From an uncultured Collinsella sp. (GTDB lineage Bacteria > Actinomycetota > Coriobacteriia > Coriobacteriales > Coriobacteriaceae): a DNA stretch of 7,607 nt. The notes beneath the pieces were generated by a model, which saw only the letters and a program-made list of their open reading frames with translations, did no database searches and had not been told where the DNA came from. The position numbers were made by a program, and so were the translations under genes. The stretch's first letter is position 1. Each line of letters begins with the position of its first letter. The DNA lies in the NCBI GenBank assembly GCA_902494855.1, contig CABUVC010000077.1, positions 1-7,607 on the forward strand. The letters are read 5' to 3'. Below are positions 1 through 6,503 of the stretch, piece after piece.

Positions 1-1199
1 GCCACGCTCTTCGAGGTTTCGGGTGAATCGGCTCCGTCCCCCGTCGTCTGTCCCTGCGCCGGCACCACGCCAAAGCAGTAGCTCAGCGCCGCAGACACCG
101 CAAATGCCACACCGCCGGCAACGCAGCACCACAGCAGGTTCGAGATGCCGCCCGTGGCAAAGCCAATGACCATAAGAACATTCGTCATACCGATGGTATA
201 AGCCGTAACGTGGCCTACGGCCGCAACAAGGCCTCCGACGGCGCCGCCAACGGCCATGCACGTCAGACACCTGCCATATTTAAAGCCGCATCCGTACAGC
301 GCTGGCTCGCTTACGCCGCCAAGAATACCCGAGATTGAATAGCCCAGCATGAGCGCCTTCTCGTCCTTATCCGCAACGCGGAGCGACGCGCCAAAGGGCA
401 TACCCCAAACGGCGAACGTTGCCATCGTCGCGGCGATCAGGATGCACGAATCCGTTCCCACACTCATAAACTGCGCATAGGCGAGCGATAGGACAACGTT
501 GCTGACACCCGCGATCTTAAGAAACTCCCAACCCGCGGCAAGTCCCATAAGCGTGAGCAGCGACACGATGCCACCGGAATTGCCAAGCATAAACATAAGC
601 TGTCCCAACAGCATGCCCAGATAGCTGCCCGCCGGCGCCGTAACACACAGCGACACCGGAACCATGACAAGCATGGTTGCAAACGGTACAAAAGAAAACG
701 CCACAGCCTGAGGGATAGTGCGCTTAAAGAAACGCTCCACCTGCCATAGCACGGGCACCGAGATGAGAACCGGAATAACAGTCGTCGTGTAATCGTTGAC
801 CGGCGCGGGAAATAGACCATACACGAAAGTCATCGATGCCCCCGTCGTCGATGCGGCATCAACGAGCTTAAGCAGATCGGGCACAATCAATACGCCGCCC
901 AGCATCATGCCCAGCTGCTCCGAGCAACCGAGCTGGCGGGCAGCGGCCCAACCAAGATAGATGGGCAAAAAGTAATAGCCAGCGTTATACAGCCAGCTGT
1001 AAAACAGGCGATAGATTTCGGAATCGGCAGGCCATAGACCAAGCATGCCTTCGCCCATAATGACGGCAACGGTGCGGAACAGCGCCGCGCAGACAATAAA
1101 CGGCAACGCCGACATCATGCTTTTGGACAGATAGTCCACCACGGCCATGGCGTTTGATGAAACCGACGTTGTAAACGAGGTGTTAGAAACTTGTGACAT
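1..1199 (-). CDS. PTS sugar transporter EIIC domain protein, beta-glucoside (Bgl/Glc) type, 3' end missing
   Basis: This gene encodes the membrane permease part of a phosphotransferase-system sugar transporter. The frame is open from an ATG at 1199-1197 to the window edge, giving 399 residues and no stop. The protein is strongly hydrophobic with many membrane segments. It carries the hallmarks of the beta-glucoside EIIC family: FLPIYLG near residue 78, DYTTTVIPVL near 136, and GGVSEPALYG at 294-303, the version of the family's G-I-T/S-E-P signature with Glu298. A soluble Gly/Thr/Asp/Ser-rich tail from about residue 381 looks like an interdomain linker, so an EIIA or EIIB domain may follow beyond the window. 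The usual BglF/BglP-type N-terminal EIIB domain is absent. The start is supported by GGGAAAGG at 1213-1206, six bases upstream; an internal Met at residue 18 has no such site. The substrate cannot be told. The segment around residues 219-224 lacks the GLHW-like His that I expect in this family. The gene lies 40 bases after accDA on the same strand, so read-through is possible. Confidence 0.85.
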   Translation of the reverse strand, partial: MSQVSNTSFTTSVSSNAMAVVDYLSKSMMSALPFIVCAALFRTVAVIMGEGMLGLWPADSEIYRLFYSWLYNAGYYFLPIYLGWAAARQLGCSEQLGMMLGGVLIVPDLLKLVDAASTTGASMTFVYGLFPAPVNDYTTTVIPVLISVPVLWQVERFFKRTIPQAVAFSFVPFATMLVMVPVSLCVTAPAGSYLGMLLGQLMFMLGNSGGIVSLLTLMGLAAGWEFLKIAGVSNVVLSLAYAQFMSVGTDSCILIAATMATFAVWGMPFGASLRVADKDEKALMLGYSISGILGGVSEPALYGCGFKYGRCLTCMAVGGAVGGLVAAVGHVTAYTIGMTNVLMVIGFATGGISNLLWCCVAGGVAFAVSAALSYCFGVVPAQGQTTGDGADSPETSKSV

Positions 1200-1205
1200 G
1201 GAACG

Positions 1206-1213
1206 CCTTTCCC
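1206..1213 (-). promoter_or_regulatory. Ribosome-binding site of the EIIC gene
   Basis: GGGAAAGG on the minus strand ends six bases before the ATG at 1199. It supports this start over the in-frame ATG at 1148, which has no purine-rich site upstream. The site lies between the two left-hand copies of the TGTGACAT motif, so proteins or RNA structures formed there could affect initiation. That regulatory role is inference. Confidence 0.6.
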
Positions 1214-1214
1214 A

Positions 1215-1245
1215 ATGTGACATGCGGACTGTCCCTTTGTCACAT
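1215..1245. repeat. 31-bp imperfect palindrome over the accDA stop codon, with an extra arm copy at the EIIC start
   Basis: The outer arms ATGTGACA (1215-1222) and TGTCACAT (1238-1245) are perfect 8-bp inverted repeats. Inside them GGAC (1226-1229) and GTCC (1231-1234) form a second inverted repeat around T1230. Both pairs share the same centre, with three unmatched bases between them on each side. The accDA stop codon TGA (1242-1240) lies in the right arm. A further copy, TGTGACATG at 1192-1200, repeats 1216-1224 exactly at a 24-base period and includes the EIIC start codon. No T-run follows on either strand, so it does not look like an ordinary intrinsic terminator. It could be an operator, an RNA hairpin, or an intergenic REP-type repeat; the sequence alone does not decide. 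Confidence 0.7.
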
Positions 1246-2964
1246 CGTGCGGTACTGACCGATTGCGCGGTACTTTTCGTAGCGGAGGTTTGTGAGGGTC
1301 GCGTCGTCGAGCTGCCCAAGCGTATCGAAGGCATCAAATGCCGAGGACATGACGGCACCGGCGATCTCCTCATGCGACAGGCCCCTATCGTCAACAATGC
1401 CGTCGATGATGCCGAGCGCCAACAGATCGGGGGCCGTGAGCTTAAGCGCCTCAGCGGCCTCATTCGCGCGCTCGGTATCCTTCCACAGGATCGACGCACA
1501 GGCCTCGGGGCTCACGACCGAATAGGCCGAGCTCGAGAGCATCAGGATGCGGTCGGCCACGGACAGCGCCAGCGCGCCACCAGAGCCGCCCTCGCCTGTC
1601 ACCACCGAGACAATCGGCGTCTTAAGGCCGCTCATCTCCATGAGATTCTGGGCAATCGCCTCGCCCTGGCCGCGCTCCTCGGCACCGATGCCGCAAAACG
1701 CGCCCGAAGTATCAACCAGGCACAGAACCGGCCGACCAAATTTCTCGGCTTGGTGCATCAGGCGACGTGCCTTGCGGTAGCCCTCGGGATGTGCCATACC
1801 AAAGTTGCGACGCATGCGCTCTTTGGTCGTGGTACCGCGCTCGATGGCGATAACCGTCACGGGTCGCCCGTCTTTCCAGCCGATGCCGCCCACCACGGCA
1901 GCATCGTCGCCAAAGTAGCGGTCGCCGTGCAGCTCTACGAATCCGTCGAGACCCAACGAGATCATCTCGCCTGCCGTGGCGCGGTTCGCCGAGCGAGTCA
2001 GTTTGACGATTTCGAGCGCGCTTTTTGGTGCGGCCGAGCGCTTAAACAAGTGTCCCAGCTTTTTGTCGCGACGACCCGTATGCACGATCTCATGCGGTGC
2101 CCCCAGGCCGGGCGCGTGCCCTTCGTGCAGCGCCAGCAGCTCGCCTACCGTGAGCGCAATCTCACCACGCGGAACAACAGCATCGCAAAAGCCGTGCTCC
2201 AGCAAAAACTCGGAACGCTGGAATCCCTTGGGCAGACGCTTGTGCATGTTCTGCTCGATCACGCGCGGGCCGGCAAATGCCGTCAGGGCATCGGGCTCGG
2301 CCAGGATAATGTCGCCCTCCATGGCAAAGCTCGCGGTTACGCCTCCGGTCGTGGGGTCGGTGAGTACCGTGATGTACAGGCCGCCCGCCTCGCTGTGGCG
2401 CCTAACCGCCGCAGAAATCTTGGCCATCTGCATAAGCGAGGTCACGCCCTCCTGCATGCGGGCGCCGCCCGATACGGTAAAGCCAACGACCGGCAGCCCC
2501 AACTCGGCCGCGCGCTCAAAGACACGACAGATCTTCTCGCCCACCACGGAGCCCATTGAGCCCATCATAAAGTTGGCATCCATAAAGAAGAGCGCGGTAT
2601 CGCAGCCGCAGATTTTGCCCCTGCCGCACACAACGGCATCGCGCTCGCCCGAACGCTCGCTCACGCTCTTAAGCTTGTCGGCATAACCGGGAAACGAGAG
2701 GAAGTCCTTCGACGCCAGATTGGCATCCCATTCCTCAAAGGTACCCGCGTCGACCGTCATGCGCATGCGCGCGCGACCGCTCACGCGAAAGTGTTTGCCG
2801 CAACGAGGGCAGACCTCGAGGTTGTCGTGCAGGCGCGCCTCATCGATCACACGGCGGCACTCCGGGCACTTGATAAACACGTGGCGCGCAGGAAACTCGG
2901 CGCACGACTCGGTCATCGGCCCCTCGAGGACGTTGACCGTCTTCGCTTTTCTATTCATCAGCAT
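1240..2964 (-). CDS. accDA: Acetyl-CoA carboxylase carboxyltransferase, fused beta (AccD) and alpha (AccA) subunits
   Basis: This protein catalyses the second half-reaction of acetyl-CoA carboxylase, moving the carboxyl group from carboxybiotin on AccB to acetyl-CoA to form malonyl-CoA in the cytoplasm. It has 574 residues. The N-terminal half is AccD-like: a four-cysteine zinc ribbon (Cys33, 36, 52, 55), then SGGARMQEG at 165-173 and a TDPTTGGVTASFAM stretch at 202-215. From about residue 315 it is AccA-like: GDRYFGDD at 347-354, RRNFGMAHPEGYRKA at 385-399, GAEERGQ at 427-433, GEGGSGGALA at 457-466 and SPEACASILWK at 485-495. AccD and AccA are separate genes in E. coli; here one open frame joins them. 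The alpha part lacks most of the helical N-terminal region, roughly 70 residues, of stand-alone AccA. DTPGAYPG in E. coli reads DTSGAFCG at 418-425. The ATG at 2964 overlaps the end of accC by 14 bases and follows a GGGG run seven bases upstream. A second in-frame ATG at 2958 is an alternative start. Confidence 0.95.
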   Translation of the reverse strand: MLMNRKAKTVNVLEGPMTESCAEFPARHVFIKCPECRRVIDEARLHDNLEVCPRCGKHFRVSGRARMRMTVDAGTFEEWDANLASKDFLSFPGYADKLKSVSERSGERDAVVCGRGKICGCDTALFFMDANFMMGSMGSVVGEKICRVFERAAELGLPVVGFTVSGGARMQEGVTSLMQMAKISAAVRRHSEAGGLYITVLTDPTTGGVTASFAMEGDIILAEPDALTAFAGPRVIEQNMHKRLPKGFQRSEFLLEHGFCDAVVPRGEIALTVGELLALHEGHAPGLGAPHEIVHTGRRDKKLGHLFKRSAAPKSALEIVKLTRSANRATAGEMISLGLDGFVELHGDRYFGDDAAVVGGIGWKDGRPVTVIAIERGTTTKERMRRNFGMAHPEGYRKARRLMHQAEKFGRPVLCLVDTSGAFCGIGAEERGQGEAIAQNLMEMSGLKTPIVSVVTGEGGSGGALALSVADRILMLSSSAYSVVSPEACASILWKDTERANEAAEALKLTAPDLLALGIIDGIVDDRGLSHEEIAGAVMSSAFDAFDTLGQLDDATLTNLRYEKYRAIGQYRTM

Positions 2965-4294
2965 AGAGATGCCCCATCAGATCGGTGTGATACATGCCCG
3001 ACAAAAACTCGTCGTTTGCCAGCACGTCGAGCTGAAGCTCGCTATTTTCGCTCACGCCCTCAATCACGAGCTCGCCCAGGGCCGAGCGCATCTTGCGAAT
3101 GGCACCGTCACGCGTGGGCGCGCACACGATGAGCTTGCCGAGCATGGAGTCGTAGTACGGCGGAACTTTCGCTCCGGTAAACATGGCGGAATCCCAGCGC
3201 ACGCGCGGACCACCCGGCACACGCAACGCGGTGACCGTTCCACATGACGGTAGAAAGTCCGGCGTTTCGGCATTGATGCGGCACTCCATGGCGTGGTTGC
3301 GGACCGGTACGTCCTCCTGCTCAAAGGGCAGAGGCTGGCCGGCAGCCACGCGCAGCTGCCACTTAACCAGGTCGGTATCGGTCACAAACTCCGTAACCGG
3401 ATGCTCCACCTGCAAGCGCGTGTTCATTTCCATAAAGTAGAAATTGCCGTCATCTGAGTACAAAAACTCGATGGTGCCAGCGCCCTCATAGCCAACGGCA
3501 CGAGCCAGGTCGCGCGCGGCCTTGTGCATGCGCGCGCGAATATCATCGCGTCCGTCGAGGCACGGCGCGGGGCTCTCCTCGATCAGCTTTTGGTTGCGGC
3601 GCTGCACCGAGCACTCGCGCTCGCCGAGCGAAAACACATGGCCCTGCTTATCGGCCATAATCTGTACCTCAACGTGATGCGCCGGCGCAACGAACTTCTC
3701 CATGTAGCACTCGCCGTCGCCAAAAACGGCCTCACCCTCGGCACGCGCCTCGATGAACGCCTTTGCCGCATCTTCCACGCGCTCGACCTTGCGAATACCG
3801 CGACCGCCGCCGCCCGCGCGCGCCTTGATGAGCACGGGACAGCCGATGCGCTCGGCCTCGGCCGTTGCTTCCTCGGGGCTTTTGAGCAAATCGCAGCCCG
3901 GCACGATGGGCACGCCCGCAGCAGCGGCCGTTCGGCGTGCGGCGTCCTTGTCGCCCATGCTGTCGATCACCTCGGCCGAAGGACCGACAAACGCCAGACC
4001 GAACTTGTCGCAGTCGCGCACGAAGCTCGCCTTCTCGGAAAAGAAGCCATAGCCGGGATGAATTGCCTTAGCTCCCGACTTTACGGCACAGGTGAGCACG
4101 GCATCGTCGTTGAGGTAGCTCTCGGCAAGACGCGGACCGCCGATGCAATACGCCTCGTCGGCAAGCTGCACGTGCAGCGCGTCCGCATCGGCCGTGGAAT
4201 AAACGGCGACGGTCTTGATGCCCATATCGCGGCACGCGCGGATAACACGGACCGCGACTTCGCCGCGGTTGGCGATGAGCACTTTGTCGAACAT
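2951..4294 (-). CDS. accC: Acetyl-CoA carboxylase, biotin carboxylase subunit
   Basis: AccC uses ATP and bicarbonate to carboxylate the biotin on AccB, the first half-reaction of acetyl-CoA carboxylase. The protein has 447 residues, close to the 449 of E. coli AccC. It opens with the biotin-carboxylase N-domain (DKVLIANRGEVAVRVIRA at 3-20) and HPGYGFFSE at 79-87. The ATP-grasp part contains Lys116, Lys157 and the glycine-rich loop GGGGRG at 161-166. The active-site stretch EMNTRLQVEHPVTE lies at 289-302, with Glu289, Arg293 and Glu297 matching E. coli Glu288, Arg292 and Glu296. The C-terminal domain follows from about residue 330. The frame is open further upstream to 4513, but that extension overlaps fabZ and lacks homology. 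The ATG at 4294 has AAGGAAGG just upstream, partly over the fabZ stop, and gives the normal N-terminus. It follows fabZ by 10 bases and overlaps accDA, which suggests translational coupling. Confidence 0.97.
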   Translation of the reverse strand: MFDKVLIANRGEVAVRVIRACRDMGIKTVAVYSTADADALHVQLADEAYCIGGPRLAESYLNDDAVLTCAVKSGAKAIHPGYGFFSEKASFVRDCDKFGLAFVGPSAEVIDSMGDKDAARRTAAAAGVPIVPGCDLLKSPEEATAEAERIGCPVLIKARAGGGGRGIRKVERVEDAAKAFIEARAEGEAVFGDGECYMEKFVAPAHHVEVQIMADKQGHVFSLGERECSVQRRNQKLIEESPAPCLDGRDDIRARMHKAARDLARAVGYEGAGTIEFLYSDDGNFYFMEMNTRLQVEHPVTEFVTDTDLVKWQLRVAAGQPLPFEQEDVPVRNHAMECRINAETPDFLPSCGTVTALRVPGGPRVRWDSAMFTGAKVPPYYDSMLGKLIVCAPTRDGAIRKMRSALGELVIEGVSENSELQLDVLANDEFLSGMYHTDLMGHLYADE

Positions 4295-4304
4295 GAAGCC
4301 TTCC

Positions 4305-4727
4305 TTAACTTTCGTGCATGAGTGCAAAAGACATATCGGCGCGGCAGCAAACCTCACCGTTGACGCTCGCAGTACCCGTCGCAAAGCGGAACGGCCCGCG
4401 CGCACGCGTGATGGAGCACACCAAATCCACCGTGTCGCCCGGGCGCACCGGACGCTTAAAGCGCACCTTGTCCAGACTCGTGTAGAACGGCGTCGCGCCG
4501 CGCGCCTCCTCATCGCACATCAGCAGCACGCAGCAGTTCTGGGCGAGCATCTCGCACTGAATCACGCCGGGGACGACCGGGTTTCCCGGAAAATGTCCCT
4601 GCAAAAAGTACTCGTCACCCGTAATCGTGATCTTGCCGTGGGCCTCGTCGCCCACCAGCTCGGCTTCGTCGAGCAAAAGCATCGGCTCGCGATGCGGCAA
4701 CAGCTTCTTGAGCTCTTCTTTGTTCAT
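4305..4727 (-). CDS. fabZ: 3-hydroxyacyl-[acyl-carrier-protein] dehydratase FabZ
   Basis: FabZ removes water from 3-hydroxyacyl-ACP to give trans-2-enoyl-ACP in the type II fatty acid cycle. The 140-residue protein has the hot-dog fold signatures: LLPHREPMLLLD near the start, then GHFPGNPVVPGVIQCEMLAQ, which holds the catalytic His45 and Glu59. The family's RFKRPVRPGD segment follows further on. Its length is normal; B. subtilis FabZ has about 141 residues. The frame can also be opened by a GTG at 4736, directly after the accB stop. The ATG at 4727 is preferred because AGGTGA (4738-4733), complementary to the 16S rRNA tail, lies five bases upstream and overlaps that GTG. FabZ sits between accB and accC, the order seen in Firmicutes-type clusters. 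It is distinguished from FabA by the Glu active site and by this context. Confidence 0.96.
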   Translation of the reverse strand: MNKEELKKLLPHREPMLLLDEAELVGDEAHGKITITGDEYFLQGHFPGNPVVPGVIQCEMLAQNCCVLLMCDEEARGATPFYTSLDKVRFKRPVRPGDTVDLVCSITRARGPFRFATGTASVNGEVCCRADMSFALMHES

Positions 4728-4732
4728 GGATA

Positions 4733-4738
4733 TCACCT
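4733..4738 (-). promoter_or_regulatory. Ribosome-binding site deciding the fabZ start
   Basis: AGGTGA on the minus strand matches the end of 16S rRNA and is five bases from the ATG at 4727. It overlaps the accB stop codon TAG (4739-4737) and the competing GTG at 4736. It therefore favours the ATG start and suggests termination-reinitiation coupling between accB and fabZ. Confidence 0.65.
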
Positions 4739-5213
4739 ATCCGATCCTCATGAGGCAGCTGCCAAACTCCACGAGGTCGCCATCGGCCACGCAGATCTCG
4801 AGCACCTCGCCGTCTGCCTCGGCCGTCACCTCGTTGAGAACCTTCATGGCCTCGATGATGCAGAGGGTCTCGCCGGCCTTGACCTTGGAGCCCACGCGCG
4901 CAAACGGCTCGTCGCCCGGCGCCGGGGCAGCATAGAAAACGCCGACCATGGGAGCGGTCACCTCGGTGCCCTTGGGCTCCGGTGCGGCGGCAGGCGCCTG
5001 CGCGGCGGGCTCCGGTGCGGCGGCAGGCATGGCGACAGGGGCCACCGCCGGAGCAGTCACGGCACCCGGCATAGGCATGGGCACGGCAACCGGCTGCGCG
5101 GCGCTCGCGCGCTCGAGCTCGACCGCAGTGCCATCGGGCTCCTCAACACGTACGCGCGTGAGGCCGCGGTCCTCCATAACATCGGCTATCTCGGCAAGTC
5201 TTTTGGAATCCAT
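4737..5213 (-). CDS. accB: Acetyl-CoA carboxylase biotin carboxyl carrier protein
   Basis: AccB carries the covalently bound biotin that shuttles carboxyl groups between AccC and the AccD/AccA carboxyltransferase. The protein has 158 residues. A short N-terminal segment (1-36) is the part that, in this family, contacts AccC. It is followed by an Ala/Pro-rich flexible linker from about 37 to 82. The biotinyl domain (about 83-158) starts with TEVTAPMVGVFY and contains the biotinylation motif EAMKV with the target Lys124. The domain also keeps the extra 'thumb'-like insert typical of bacterial AccB (PAPGDEPFARVGSKVKAGE). A biotin-protein ligase must act on it; none is in the window. The start ATG at 5213 has GAGGAG (5226-5221) seven bases upstream, within the last codons of fabF, and only three bases separate the two genes. 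The linker DNA contains a tandem in-frame repeat, listed separately. Confidence 0.96.
   Translation of the reverse strand: MDSKRLAEIADVMEDRGLTRVRVEEPDGTAVELERASAAQPVAVPMPMPGAVTAPAVAPVAMPAAAPEPAAQAPAAAPEPKGTEVTAPMVGVFYAAPAPGDEPFARVGSKVKAGETLCIIEAMKVLNEVTAEADGEVLEICVADGDLVEFGSCLMRIG
4974..5028 (-). repeat. In-frame 22-bp direct repeat in the accB linker
   Basis: Positions 4974-4995 and 5007-5028 are identical over 22 bases and are separated by 11, a period of 33 bases or 11 codons. On the protein level they encode the two PAAAPEP units of the AccB linker. The unit count can change by replication slippage without shifting the frame, so linker length may vary between strains; that last point is inference. 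Confidence 0.85.
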
Positions 5214-5216
5214 GCT

Positions 5217-6464
5217 CTAGCTCCTCGTATATCTACGCAACGCGATGGCGGCGTTGTGCCCGCCAAAGCCCAGGTTGGTCGAAAGCGCCCAGGTAAGGTC
5301 GGCGCGAACCGCTCGATTAGGCGTGTAGTCAAGATCGCAGGCGGGATCGGGCGTGTGGTAGTTAATGGTCGGGGGCACCACGCCCTGCTCGAGCGCCATG
5401 GCACAGGCCATGACCTCGATGGCACCCGTAGCACCGATCATGTGGCCGGTCATCGACTTGGTCGACGAGACGTGCGCCGCGCGCGCCGCGTCCTCGCCGA
5501 GCGCACGCTTAATGCCCGCCGTCTCGGACGAATCGTTGAGTTTAGTCGAGGTGCCGTGAGCGTTGATGTAGAGGCCCTCGGAAGGCTTAACGTCGCCCTC
5601 GGCCACCGCCAGCGATATCGCACGGGCAATGCCGGCAGCCTCGGGATCGGGGCTCGTGATGTGATAGGCATCATCGGTGTTGCCGTAGCCCACGACCTCA
5701 GCATAAATGTGCACACCGCGCGCCTGCGCATGTTCCATGCTCTCGAGCACGAGCACGCAGGCGCCCTCGCCCATCACAAAGCCGTCGCGATTCGCATCGA
5801 ACGGACGACAAGCCGTCGCAGGATCGGGATTGGTAGTGAGTGCACGGCAGGACGTAAAGCCCGCAACGGCATCGGGGATGATGGCCGCCTCGGCACCGCC
5901 GGCGAGAATCGCATCGGCATAGCCATGCTTGATGGCGCGGAACGCCTCGCCCACGGCATGAGCCGAGGTCGCGCACGCGGTCACCACGGGCAGGGTCGGG
6001 CCTTTTGCCTTGTGGCGGATCGCGATATTGCCCGAAGCCATATTGGGAATCATCATCGCAATCATGTAAGGCGATGCGCGGCGGGGCCCACGGTCGGCAA
6101 TCGTATGGACGTTGTCGACAAGCGTCTGCATGCCGCCCACGCCTGAACCCACGTAGACGCCCAGGCGCTCGCGATCGATGGCGCCTTCGACATCAAAGCC
6201 CGCATCGTGCATGGCCTCGTCCGACGCCGCCAGTGCAAACTGAACGCAGGGGTCTAAGTGCTTGGCATCGTGCTTGCCAAAGTAGTCGTTGCCGTCAAAG
6301 CCCTTGACCTCGGCCGCCACCTTGACGGCAAACGCATCCGTATCGAAGTGCGTAATCGGGCCGATGCCACAGGTCCCGGCACACATGGCCGCCCAGGTGG
6401 CAAGCGCGGTGTTGCCAAGCGGCGACACGGCACCGATGCCGGTGATTGCAACTCTCTGTTCCAT
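5217..6464 (-). CDS. fabF: 3-oxoacyl-[acyl-carrier-protein] synthase II (KAS II)
   Basis: FabF condenses malonyl-ACP with a growing acyl-ACP, releasing CO2 and extending the chain by two carbons. From the chosen start the protein has 415 residues, against 413 in E. coli FabF. It begins MEQRVAITGIGAVSPLGN. The Cys-His-His active site is intact: Cys164 in VVTACATSAH, His303 in NAHGTSTKLND, and His341 in TKSMTGHMIGATG with Lys336. The C-terminal NLGFGGHNAAIAL motif is also present, where many homologues have GFGGTN. The frame can be opened by a TTG at 6482 or by an ATG at 6467. The ATG at 6464 is preferred because GAGGAG (6476-6471) is then six bases upstream and the N-terminus matches the family. 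It follows fabG by 39 bases, and its last codons carry the accB ribosome-binding site. Confidence 0.96.
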   Translation of the reverse strand: MEQRVAITGIGAVSPLGNTALATWAAMCAGTCGIGPITHFDTDAFAVKVAAEVKGFDGNDYFGKHDAKHLDPCVQFALAASDEAMHDAGFDVEGAIDRERLGVYVGSGVGGMQTLVDNVHTIADRGPRRASPYMIAMMIPNMASGNIAIRHKAKGPTLPVVTACATSAHAVGEAFRAIKHGYADAILAGGAEAAIIPDAVAGFTSCRALTTNPDPATACRPFDANRDGFVMGEGACVLVLESMEHAQARGVHIYAEVVGYGNTDDAYHITSPDPEAAGIARAISLAVAEGDVKPSEGLYINAHGTSTKLNDSSETAGIKRALGEDAARAAHVSSTKSMTGHMIGATGAIEVMACAMALEQGVVPPTINYHTPDPACDLDYTPNRAVRADLTWALSTNLGFGGHNAAIALRRYTRS

Positions 6465-6470
6465 CATGCT

Positions 6471-6476
6471 CTCCTC
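6471..6476 (-). promoter_or_regulatory. Ribosome-binding site of fabF
   Basis: GAGGAG on the minus strand lies six bases before the ATG at 6464 and three before the ATG at 6467. It lies downstream of the TTG at 6482, which argues against that TTG being the start. Confidence 0.65.
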
Positions 6477-6503
6477 ATTCAAGCCGTTCTTCGGCCCTGG
6501 TTT

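Noticed and set aside
464..820. Minus-strand open frame of 118 codons within the EIIC region
   Set aside because: It is in a different frame from the EIIC gene, which is open throughout and has clear family motifs; this one is Arg/Ser/Cys-rich without homology.
1206..1245. Intrinsic terminator after accDA
   Set aside because: The palindrome has no T-run on the downstream side and its stem is interrupted by three unmatched bases, so a classical terminator is not supported.
1147..2559. Plus-strand open frame of 470 codons opposite accDA
   Set aside because: It is antisense to a clear carboxyltransferase gene, has no domain, and its composition is typical of a shadow of GC-rich code.
3524..4321. 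Plus-strand open frame of 265 codons opposite accC
   Set aside because: No recognisable motif; the opposite strand encodes an intact AccC with its active site.
4295..4513. Upstream extension of accC to 4513
   Set aside because: It overlaps fabZ in another frame, is Arg-rich without homology, and the ATG at 4294 has a good ribosome-binding site and the family N-terminus.
4215..6146. Long plus-strand open frame of 643 codons opposite accC, fabZ, accB and fabF
   Set aside because: It runs antisense to four well-supported genes, has no recognisable domain and an Arg/His-rich composition, as expected for a GC-rich antisense shadow.
6480..6490. GCCG/CGGC hairpin between fabG and fabF
   Set aside because: Only a 4-bp stem with a 5-base loop and no T-run; too weak to call in GC-rich DNA.
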